From: JACKEQ01 sp041389565
Lineage (GTDB): Bacteria > Myxococcota_A > UBA796 > GCA-2862545
NCBI GenBank assembly: GCA_041389565.1
Contig: JAWKRP010000015.1
Coordinates: 62,001 to 126,000 of the forward strand
Length of the DNA stretch: 64,000 nt
Direction: 5' to 3'
Made by a program: the position numbers and the translations under genes. A model generated the notes under the pieces. The model worked only from the letters and a program-made list of their open reading frames with translations, ran no database searches and was not told the origin of the DNA. Shown piece by piece: positions 24,600 to 31,285 of this stretch. Each line of letters begins with the position of its first letter. The first letter of the stretch is position 1.

Positions 24600-25583
24600 A
24601 TGATAGGCCACGTGCCGCAGCTGCACGTGCTCACGGGCTTCCTCGGGAGCGGGAAGACGACGCTGCTCAGGGCGATGCTCGACCATCCCGACGCCGGGCG
24701 GACCGCCGTTCTCGTGAACGAGGTGGGGGAGCTCGGCCTCGACCACCACCTGCTCGAGCAGGTCGACGAGGACGTGCTGCTCCTGGCGGGCGGCTGCGTG
24801 TGCTGCGCGCTCCGCGACGATGCCCGGGAGGCCGTCCGACGCGTGCTGGCGCACCGTCCGGACCGCGTGGTGCTGGAGACCACGGGGCTCGCCGACCCCG
24901 CCCCGCTGCTCCACACGTTCGCGACGGACGCCACGCTCCGCGGCGCGCTCGGCCTGGGTGGCGTGACGTGCGTGGTCGACGCGGTCCGCGCGGACGACCT
25001 GCGCGATCACCCGGAGCTGCAGCGCCAGCTCGATCTCTGCGACCGCATCGTGGTGACGAAGGGCGAGCTCACCGATCCCGGGCGCGTGGTCGCGCTCCGC
25101 GAGCACCTGGCCGAGGTCGCGCCGGGCCGGGAGGTGCGGGATGCAGGGGAGGTCGACCCGAGCTGGCTGTTCGCGCCTCCCGGCCTGTTCCGCGCCTGGC
25201 TCCAGCCGACCCGTGGCGACGGCACGCACACGCCGTTCCGCACGCATGCCGTCCAGCACGCGGGGCCGGTGGATGTCGACGCGCTCCAGCTGTGGCTGCG
25301 CCTGGTGACCCAGGTCGATGGGCCGTCCCTCCTGCGCATCAAGGCGCTCGTGCGCGACCACGCCGGGCAGGCCTGGGTGGTTCAGTCCGCGAACCGCTCG
25401 GTGTCCCCTCCCCTGCGACTGGCCCGTCTGGACGGGGTCGGGAGCGAGGTCGTGGTGATCGAGCGCGGCCTTCCGGAGGGTGCGGTCGGGCCGCTGCTGG
25501 CCTCCCTGCAGGACGCGCTGTGCGCTACTCCTCGGGGCGCACCCGCAGGTACGTCGGGAACCGCGGAACGCCCGCCCGCGTGA
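24600..25583 (+). CDS. CobW/G3E-type GTPase
   Basis: A 327-residue P-loop GTPase of the G3E family, which includes metallochaperones such as CobW and ZNG1. Walker A is GFLGSGKTT (13-21), the metal-binding G-G-C-V-C-C motif is at 64-69, and ETTGLADP forms switch II. The guanine-specificity motif reads V-T-K-G-E where N-K-x-D is usual, so base specificity may be relaxed. The C-terminal domain (VQSANRSVSPPLR) is present but short of histidines. ATG at 24600 or GTG at 24612 could be the start; neither has a clear ribosome-binding site. The end overlaps the convergent ligase gene by 59 bp. Confidence 0.85.
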   Translation: MIGHVPQLHVLTGFLGSGKTTLLRAMLDHPDAGRTAVLVNEVGELGLDHHLLEQVDEDVLLLAGGCVCCALRDDAREAVRRVLAHRPDRVVLETTGLADPAPLLHTFATDATLRGALGLGGVTCVVDAVRADDLRDHPELQRQLDLCDRIVVTKGELTDPGRVVALREHLAEVAPGREVRDAGEVDPSWLFAPPGLFRAWLQPTRGDGTHTPFRTHAVQHAGPVDVDALQLWLRLVTQVDGPSLLRIKALVRDHAGQAWVVQSANRSVSPPLRLARLDGVGSEVVVIERGLPEGAVGPLLASLQDALCATPRGAPAGTSGTAERPPA

Positions 25584-26778
25584 GCTCCTGGTAGCGGAAC
25601 GTGATGATCGTGCCGACGGGAGGCGGGTCTTCGCGCTCGGCGTCCGAGAAGCCGGTGCCCACCTTGAACCGCGTGCCGTCGGGGAGCGCGACCTCGAGCG
25701 CGCCGAGCCTCCCGCGGTGCTTGCCCGTGCCCCCGAGGTGCCCGACCACCGTGGCCTCGGCGTCGTGGAAGGTCTTGACCTTCAGCAGGCTGTCGGACCG
25801 GCCGGCCACGTACCGCGACCCGGGCCGGCGCAGCATGAGCCCTTCGCCACGCAGGGCTTCGACCTGGCGCAGCTCCTCCACGAGGTGGTCGCGGCCTTCG
25901 CAGATCCGGTGCTCCAGGACGTGGGCGAACGCACCGAGCTCGAGCGACCGGGCGTGCTCCAGGCGCGCTTCGAACGGACCGCCGTGCTCGGGCACGTCGA
26001 ACACGACGAATGCCAGCTCGCGCCACTGGTCGGACCGATCGGTGCGCCGCGCGATGCTCACGGTGTCCTGGAAGCGACCCCGGCCTCCGAACAGCTCGCC
26101 GTCGAGCGGGTGCGACGGGAGGCTCGCGACGAACCAGTCGGGGGCGACGAACGGGTTCCCGAGGCGCGACAGGAACTGCGTGCCGTCCCACCAGGCCCGC
26201 ACGCCGTCGAGCTTCTCGCTCATCCACCAGCCGGTGGGGTCCTGATCTTCCCAGCTGTGTGCGAGCAGCACCTTCGGCGCACCCTCCTTCGCGGCCCGCA
26301 CGCTGACCGCGGGCTCGGGGAGCGCGCCCAGGCGGGCCTGTTCGGCCGCTTCGCCGCGGAGCGCCCGGATGTGCTTGCAGGTTCGGCGCTCGATGCCGAT
26401 GGACTGGTGCCGCCACGCAGGGCAGGTGCAGGAGAACACGCCACCGGTGTTCCGGATCGTGTACGTGCTGCTGGAAGACCCCTGCACCACGACCTCTTCG
26501 CCATCGGCCAGCGCGTCGGGACCGGTGGGCGCGGGCGCGGTGGAGGCTGCCGGTGCCGACGGTGCGGCGGTGCCGGGCTCGGCGTAGCCCTTCGCGATCT
26601 TCTTCGCGGCCTGCTTCTCGCCGTCGGCGAGGGCCTGCGCAGGCGTCGCGAACGCGGTGACCTTCGCCATGCCGCTCGTGCCGATCCGACCCCAGCGCAC
26701 CGTGAGCTCGGCACCTTCGACGGTGTACTCCCAGAACTTGCTGGACGTTCCTTCGACGTATTCCAGGCGACGCTGCAC
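25525..26778 (-). CDS. ATP-dependent DNA ligase with WGR and SWIM domains
   Basis: A 417-residue fusion. Residues 1-70 form a WGR domain (the family name residues read V-R-W-G-R-I-G). Residues about 90-150 hold a SWIM zinc finger, C-x-C-x14-C-x-H, in FSCTCPAWRH ... TCKHIRAL. Residues about 180-417 are an ATP-dependent ligase: motif I SEKLDGVRAWW with the adenylated lysine, ELFGGRG, GEGLMLR (motif IV), LLKVKTF (motif V) and an OB-fold end. The GTG start at 26778 is preferred because GGAGGT lies seven bases upstream and it begins exactly at the WGR domain. It probably joins or repairs nicked DNA, with WGR and SWIM aiding nucleic-acid binding. It is divergent from the DCC gene. Confidence 0.88.
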   Translation of the reverse strand: MQRRLEYVEGTSSKFWEYTVEGAELTVRWGRIGTSGMAKVTAFATPAQALADGEKQAAKKIAKGYAEPGTAAPSAPAASTAPAPTGPDALADGEEVVVQGSSSSTYTIRNTGGVFSCTCPAWRHQSIGIERRTCKHIRALRGEAAEQARLGALPEPAVSVRAAKEGAPKVLLAHSWEDQDPTGWWMSEKLDGVRAWWDGTQFLSRLGNPFVAPDWFVASLPSHPLDGELFGGRGRFQDTVSIARRTDRSDQWRELAFVVFDVPEHGGPFEARLEHARSLELGAFAHVLEHRICEGRDHLVEELRQVEALRGEGLMLRRPGSRYVAGRSDSLLKVKTFHDAEATVVGHLGGTGKHRGRLGALEVALPDGTRFKVGTGFSDAEREDPPPVGTIITFRYQELTRAGVPRFPTYLRVRPEE

Positions 26779-26811
26779 TCCGACACCTCCGCGGGCTGGA
26801 TATCGGGGAGC

Positions 26812-27219
26812 ATGCCCGACGCCCATCCTCCGATCCCCCTCCGCCACCTCGTCCTCTGGGATGGTGGTTGAGGGTTCTGACGACGCGGCATCGCCTGGGT
26901 CAGGCGAAACGACAGCCGCGGACAGTTCGACTTCGAGCCCTTCCAGGACACCCGTGATCCCCGGGTGCACGACGCGCTGCGCGAGCGCTGCAGAGACGCG
27001 CTGTACGTGCTCCCCATCGAAGGGGCGCCGATCCATTCGGCCCGCGCGCTGCTGTTCGTGGGGCGGCGCATCGGGTTCGGGTGGATCACATGGATCGGGT
27101 GGATCCCGCCCGTCACGCAGCTCCTCGAGGTCGGCTACCGGTTCATGGCGCGCAACCGGCCGCTGTTCGCGCGGTGGCTGTTCCGGAGCGAGACGGGGGG
27201 TCCGTTCTCGCGCCCCTGA
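26812..27219 (+). CDS. DCC-family thiol oxidoreductase, candidate UxxU selenoprotein
   Basis: Read with TGA as selenocysteine, this is a complete 135-residue DCC-family (DUF393) protein. HLVLWDGG then U20-G-F-U23 then RRGIAWVRR matches the family start L-V-x-x-D-G-x-C-x-x-C-R-R, and the TGA codons at 26869 and 26878 fall exactly on the two active-site cysteines. Downstream, FDFEPFQD and the hydrophobic GWIPPVTQLLEVGYRFMARNRPLFARWL are family features. An ordinary TGC cysteine also occurs. The frame has no other stop before the final TGA at 27217. A SECIS-like stem follows the second TGA. Many other genes here end in TGA, so the code is not reassigned. GGGGAG lies next to the ATG. The alternative is a pseudogene, but two independent changes at precisely both catalytic codons is unlikely. 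Confidence 0.72.
26884..26920 (+). promoter_or_regulatory. Candidate bacterial SECIS element
   Basis: TCGCCTG (26891-26897) and CAGGCGA (26901-26907) form a perfect 7-bp stem with the loop GGU, and a lower stem CGCGGC (26884-26889) with GCCGCG (26915-26920) extends it across an asymmetric bulge. The loop starts 18 bases after the second TGA and 27 after the first. Bacterial SECIS elements are described as short stem-loops with G/U in the apical loop roughly 16-37 bases after the UGA. Function depends on SelB and selenium genes elsewhere in the genome. Confidence 0.6.
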
Positions 27220-27228
27220 GGGTTCGTG

Positions 27229-28014
27229 ATGTTGGAAGAGCCCGTCCCCACAGACCTCGACGCGGTACTCCGGTCCTTTCGGACCGCGGGGTACGCGCGG
27301 CTCGGGCGGGTCCTGCGCGACGACGCAGCGCGATCCCTGGGAGCGCGCGCCGAAGCGCTGATGCTGGCGGACGCCCCGCTGCCCGGCCTGTTCTTCCAGC
27401 CGGAGCCCGCATCCCGTGACTACGCGGACGTGGAGTTCGGTCGGGGCTGGATCGGCCCGACGCTGGCGTACCGGAAGCTCGAGCGCCTCGAGCTCGACCC
27501 GCTGTTCGCGGCCTGGATCGAGAACCCGCTGTTCGCGGAGCTGGCCCGGCGTGCGCTCGGCGACGCGGTGTCGCTGTACCGGTCGGTGCTGTGGAACAAG
27601 GGTCCGGACGGCGGCATGGCCGTGCCGTGGCACCAGGACGACGGGCGGTTCTGGGGTCTCGATCGCCCGCCGAGCCTGCAGGTGTGGACGGCCCTCGACG
27701 ATGCCCCCGCCGAGGCCGGGTGCCTCGAGGTGGTGCCGGGGAGCCACCTCGGTGGGCTCGCGACACCCGAAGGCGGCACGCTGACCGGAGCGCTCGTGGA
27801 CGAGGCGGATGCGCGTGCACTCGCGCTCCCCGCCGTGCGCGGTGAGTGCATCCTCGTCCACAACCACCTGTGGCACCGGACCGGTGTGAATCGCACGGGG
27901 GCTCCGCGCAAGGCGCTCAGCGTGTCGTTCCTCGACGCGAGCACCCGGTGCACGCGGCGAAAGCGGGCCGCACGGAGCTTCAGGCCGGTGTTCCGCGGGG
28001 AACCCACGGGCTGA
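27229..28014 (+). CDS. Phytanoyl-CoA dioxygenase (PhyH) family protein
   Basis: A 261-residue Fe(II)/2-oxoglutarate-dependent dioxygenase of the PhyH family. The iron ligands are H and D in PWHQDDGRFW and the distal histidine in HNHLWHRTGVNRT, followed by the 2-oxoglutarate-binding Arg in that segment. LEVVPGSHLGG is the usual preceding strand. Members hydroxylate small molecules or lipids; the substrate is unknown. It starts nine bases after the DCC gene stop, with GAGGG upstream of the ATG, so the two are probably one operon. The C-terminus is basic (RRKRAARSFRPVFRG). Confidence 0.87.
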   Translation: MLEEPVPTDLDAVLRSFRTAGYARLGRVLRDDAARSLGARAEALMLADAPLPGLFFQPEPASRDYADVEFGRGWIGPTLAYRKLERLELDPLFAAWIENPLFAELARRALGDAVSLYRSVLWNKGPDGGMAVPWHQDDGRFWGLDRPPSLQVWTALDDAPAEAGCLEVVPGSHLGGLATPEGGTLTGALVDEADARALALPAVRGECILVHNHLWHRTGVNRTGAPRKALSVSFLDASTRCTRRKRAARSFRPVFRGEPTG

Positions 28015-28051
28015 CCGTTGCCAGGACGGTGCGCGCGACGCGGTTCGGGCA

Positions 28052-28057
28052 TAGGCT
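28052..28057 (+). promoter_or_regulatory. Possible -10 box (TAGGCT) for glgA
   Basis: TAGGCT lies 21 bp upstream of the glgA start, in the only AT-containing hexamer of the gap. It fits the TAnnnT pattern before other genes of the window; no convincing -35 was found. Confidence 0.25.
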
Positions 28058-28078
28058 CGCGCGGCGCGGAGGACAGGC

Positions 28079-29512
28079 ATGGACATCGTGTGGGTGGCGT
28101 CGGAGATGGCGCCCTTCAGCAAGACCGGTGGGCTCGCGGATGTCGCAGGAGCGCTGCCGAGAGCGCTGGCCGCGCGCGGGCATCGCGTGCTGGCGGTGTC
28201 TCCGATGTACAAGGAGGTGCCCGAGGCCGTCGACACGGGGATCAAGGCGCTCGTGCACCTGTTCGGGCACGACCACCTCGTGCGGTTCTTCGTGGTCGAC
28301 CGCGACGGCGTGCGGTGGGTGCTCGTCGCGAACTCCTGCTACCGGCGTGACGGGATCTACGGCGACGCACAGGGCGCGTACGGCGACAACCTGTTCCGCT
28401 ACGCGCTCCTGAGCCGCGCGGCCATCGAAGCGGCGCGGTTCGTTCCGGCGCTCGACGGCGAGCGGTTGTCGGAGCGCGTGCTGTTCCACGCGAACGACTG
28501 GCACACCGGGCTGCTGCCGGTCTACCTCGATGCCCTGTACCGGCCGGCGGGCGTGCTGCGCGAGGCCCGCACGGTGCTCGGGCTCCACAACCTCGGGCAC
28601 CAGGGGTCCACCACCTCCGACCAGTTCGGGGGGCTCGACCTCCCGGGCCGATGGTGGCCGACGCTCGACATGCACGGCCGGCTGAATCCCCTGAAGGCGG
28701 GGATCGTCCGCTCGAACGGGCTCGTAGCGGTATCGCCCACCTACAGCCGGCAGATCCAGCACGACCAGGGGTTCGGCCTCGAAGGCCTGCTGCGCGGGCG
28801 TCACTCCGACCTCGTCGGGATCGTGAACGGCATCGGGCCCGAGTGGGACCCGGCGACGGACGTCCACCTGCCCGCGCACTTCGACGCCGACGACCTCGCC
28901 GGCAAGGCGGTGTGCAAGCAGGCCCTCCAGCGCGAGCTCGGCCTGCCCCAGCGCGACGTGCCGGTGTTCGCGATGATCTCGCGGCTCGATCACCAGAAGG
29001 GGGTCGACCTCGTTCAGGCCATCACGCCGTGGCTGCTGTCGCACGACGTGCAGCTCGTGATGCTCGGCTCGGGCTCCACGAAGTACGAGCAGTTCTTCCG
29101 GGAGTCGGAGCGGCGGTGGCCGCACCAGGCCCGGGGCTGGGTGGGGTTCAACGAAGCGCTCGCTCATCGCATCGAGGCCGGCGCAGACGTGTTCCTGATG
29201 CCGTCGCGGTTCGAGCCGTGCGGTCTGAACCAGCTGTACTCGATGCGGTACGGCACGCTGCCCGTGGTGCACGGCACGGGAGGCCTCGCCGACACCGTGC
29301 GGAACGCCGGTCCGGGTCAGGACGACGCGACGGGCTGGGTGTTCCGCCCGCACGACGTGGGGGCGTTCCAGCAGGCCGTCGGCTGGGCGCTGCTCACGCT
29401 CACCCGCTACCCGGCGGCGTGGGCGAAGATGCAGCGCAACGCGATGCTCCAGGACACCACCTGGGATCGGTCGGCCTCGATCTACGAAGCCGTGTACCGC
29501 GCCGTGATGTAG
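28079..29512 (+). CDS. glgA: Glycogen synthase (ADP-glucose, GT5)
   Basis: A 477-residue bacterial glycogen/starch synthase. The N-terminal MDIVWVASEMAPFSKTGGLADV contains the K-T-G-G-L ADP-glucose site (K15), followed by HANDWHTGLLP, GVDLVQAITPWL and the C-terminal donor loop SRFEPCGLNQLYSMRYGTLPVVHGTGGLADTV with the E-P-C-G-L-x-Q catalytic segment. Length and motif order are those of GlgA. It transfers glucosyl units from ADP-glucose to alpha-1,4-glucan. No other glycogen genes are in the window. A GGAGGA-type ribosome-binding site precedes the ATG. Its TAG stop is shared with a palindrome that also contains the stop of the convergent gene. Confidence 0.95.
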   Translation: MDIVWVASEMAPFSKTGGLADVAGALPRALAARGHRVLAVSPMYKEVPEAVDTGIKALVHLFGHDHLVRFFVVDRDGVRWVLVANSCYRRDGIYGDAQGAYGDNLFRYALLSRAAIEAARFVPALDGERLSERVLFHANDWHTGLLPVYLDALYRPAGVLREARTVLGLHNLGHQGSTTSDQFGGLDLPGRWWPTLDMHGRLNPLKAGIVRSNGLVAVSPTYSRQIQHDQGFGLEGLLRGRHSDLVGIVNGIGPEWDPATDVHLPAHFDADDLAGKAVCKQALQRELGLPQRDVPVFAMISRLDHQKGVDLVQAITPWLLSHDVQLVMLGSGSTKYEQFFRESERRWPHQARGWVGFNEALAHRIEAGADVFLMPSRFEPCGLNQLYSMRYGTLPVVHGTGGLADTVRNAGPGQDDATGWVFRPHDVGAFQQAVGWALLTLTRYPAAWAKMQRNAMLQDTTWDRSASIYEAVYRAVM

Positions 29513-29524
29513 CGCCGGGCGCTA
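29510..29524. terminator. Palindrome holding both convergent stop codons
   Basis: TAGCGCC (29510-29516) and GGCGCTA (29518-29524) are perfect complements around one central G. The left arm begins with the TAG of glgA and the right arm is the reversed TAG of the minus-strand gene. It may act as a bidirectional terminator, though no T-tract follows on either side. Confidence 0.4.
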
Positions 29525-30169
29525 CGCGTCGGTGCCCTCGTAGAACACCTCGGTGGTCTTGGACTCGGCCGGGAGCGTGCCGAGGTCGGCCGTGGCGGCG
29601 ATCCACAGCAGCGCCACCCCGCTCATGCCGAACACGATCTGCGAGGGGTCGATGCGGGAGTGGAGCTCGGACAGCACGTCGGCGTGCGCGCGCAGGATGG
29701 CGTCGGGCGGCGCGTTCTCGTCGATCGCGCGGCGCATGAGGTCTTCGAGGTCGAACGAGGCGAGCCGGCAGGCGTCGGCGACGGCCATCACGTACTCGGA
29801 GTCGTGCGTCTCGGCAGCGAACTCGCGGACCGTGTGGTGGAACAGCGTGCGGATGCCGCCTTCCTCCAGGTGCACGAGCAGCCGGTCGTCGAAGGCCTGG
29901 ATGGGGAATGCGATGGCGGTGACGGCCGCGCGCACCACGAACGACTGGCGGCGTGTGATGGTGTCGTCGTCGCCGCCCAGGATGCGCGCGATCGCCGCAG
30001 CGATGTTCACGCGATCGAAGCGGGCCATCTCGTCGGGGAGCCCGCCCGGCAGCATGTGCCAGGACGAGCCCTTGGCCCGTGCGCGCTCGAGGAAGCCCAC
30101 CACGCGTGCGCGATCGACCGCTGCACGAAGCAGCGCGCGCGCGAAGCTCTCGTCTTCCGTGAGCGCCAT
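29522..30169 (-). CDS. Conserved hypothetical protein
   Basis: A 215-residue, mostly helical soluble protein. It begins MALTEDESFARALLRAAVDRARVV and ends TTEVFYEGTDA. Hydrophobic stretches are short (TAIAFPIQAFDD, GMSGVALLWIAATADLG) and amphipathic rather than membrane-spanning. Histidines and acidic residues cluster in LFHHTVREFAAETHDSEYV, which could bind a metal, but no known motif fits. I do not recognise a family. It is convergent with glgA at nine bases and has a 185-bp upstream gap toward the DyP peroxidase gene. Confidence 0.6.
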   Translation of the reverse strand: MALTEDESFARALLRAAVDRARVVGFLERARAKGSSWHMLPGGLPDEMARFDRVNIAAAIARILGGDDDTITRRQSFVVRAAVTAIAFPIQAFDDRLLVHLEEGGIRTLFHHTVREFAAETHDSEYVMAVADACRLASFDLEDLMRRAIDENAPPDAILRAHADVLSELHSRIDPSQIVFGMSGVALLWIAATADLGTLPAESKTTEVFYEGTDA

Positions 30170-30354
30170 GTGGAGGGGACCCCGACAACCAGGCCCGCAC
30201 TAACTCCATGCGCCGTGCCCTGCTCCGTGACAGGAGCGTGGCGTAGGGTCGCACCGCCGATCCAGCCCGCGAGAGCCCCTCTTCCGGCTCCTACTTCCGA
30301 CTTTCACCCGCTCCACGGGATCGCGCGGGGCCGCCGGACTGGCTAGTCGGAGCC

Positions 30355-31221
30355 ATGCAGACTGCGATCCTCGCCGACGTCCCGAAGCACGCCGCGTTCG
30401 TGTTCCTCGATCTCCGCCACGGTCACGGGCCCCGCGAAGCCCTCGGTCCCCTCGCCCGGGCCGCGCACCCCGACCACCTGCTCGTGGGCTTCGGGTCGCG
30501 CCTGCTCTCCGCGCTCGAGACGAGCATCGAGGGCATGCGCCCGATGCCGGCGCTGGTCGCTCCGTCCGTGTCCATCGCGGTCACGCCCTCCGACCTCGTG
30601 ATCCGGGTCGCCGGAGCCGACCCCGGAGAGGTGCTGCATCGCGAGCGGGCCGTGCTGGCCGGGCTCCCCGGGTTCGAGGTCGTCGACCGCGTCGCCGGGT
30701 TCATGTACAGCGAGAGCCGCGACCTCACGGGCTACGAAGACGGCACGGAGAACCCCGTGGGCGACGATGCTTCCGCCGCCGCGCTCCGCTCGGGCGCGGG
30801 TCCCGGGCTCGACGGCTCGTCGGTGGTGGCGATCCAGCGCTGGGAGCACGATCTCGACACGTTCGAGTCCCTCCCCCGGCACGCCCAGGACCACACGTTC
30901 GGGCGCGACCGGGAGACGAACGAGGAGCTCGACGACGCGCCCGAGAGCGCGCACGTGAAGCGCACCGCCCAGGAGGACTTCCAGCCCGAGGCGTTCATGG
31001 TGCGGCGCTCGATGCCGTGGCGCGACGCCCGTGGCGCCGGGCTCGTGTTCGTGGCGTTCGGCGCGACGCTCGACCCGTTCGAGGCCGTGCTGCGGCGGAT
31101 GGTCGGTCACGACGACGGCATCGTCGACGCGCTGTTCGGCTTCTCGCGTCCCGTCACGGGCGCGACGTTCTGGTGCCCGCCCGTACGCGACGGCCACCTC
31201 GACCTCCGCGCTCTCCACTGA
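30355..31221 (+). CDS. DyP-type heme peroxidase
   Basis: A 288-residue dye-decolorizing peroxidase. The signature G-x-x-D-G motif is GYEDGTENP at 126-134, with D129 as distal acid. The proximal heme ligand is probably H200 in ESAHVKRTA, followed by FMVRRSMPWRD and a C-terminal GFSRPVTGATFWCPP. No Tat or Sec signal is visible, so it is likely cytoplasmic or an encapsulin cargo type; no encapsulin gene is present. It reduces H2O2 while oxidising dyes or heme-like substrates. The end lies inside a 30-bp tandem repeat. Confidence 0.88.
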   Translation: MQTAILADVPKHAAFVFLDLRHGHGPREALGPLARAAHPDHLLVGFGSRLLSALETSIEGMRPMPALVAPSVSIAVTPSDLVIRVAGADPGEVLHRERAVLAGLPGFEVVDRVAGFMYSESRDLTGYEDGTENPVGDDASAAALRSGAGPGLDGSSVVAIQRWEHDLDTFESLPRHAQDHTFGRDRETNEELDDAPESAHVKRTAQEDFQPEAFMVRRSMPWRDARGAGLVFVAFGATLDPFEAVLRRMVGHDDGIVDALFGFSRPVTGATFWCPPVRDGHLDLRALH

Positions 31222-31285
31222 CTCACGGACCGTCCCTGCGGGCCCTCGAGACTCACGGACCGTCCCTGCGGGCCCTCGGGACTCA
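31220..31285. repeat. 30-bp tandem repeat at a convergent gene junction
   Basis: Two copies of a 30-bp unit (31220-31249 and 31250-31279, one mismatch) and the start of a third fill the gap between the DyP peroxidase gene and the convergent gene at 31283. The first copy begins within the peroxidase TGA, and the partial third contains the reverse-strand TGA. Each unit has short palindromes (GGGCCC, GGACCGTCC), so it may help termination; otherwise it looks like a recent slippage duplication. Confidence 0.7.

Noticed and set aside
26869..26880. Genome-wide reassignment of TGA to an amino acid
   Set aside because: Many genes in this window end in TGA with normal length and overlap their neighbours precisely at these codons, so TGA is a normal stop elsewhere.
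26965..27219. Short 84-codon frame starting with GTG after the two internal TGA codons, as the real gene
   Set aside because: It begins in the middle of the DCC fold; the residues before it, including the D-G-x-x-x-x-x active-site loop, are conserved in the upstream part of the same frame, so the longer selenoprotein reading explains the sequence better.
31220..31285. CRISPR-like direct repeats of 30 bp
   Set aside because: Only two full copies, directly tandem with no spacers and no cas genes.
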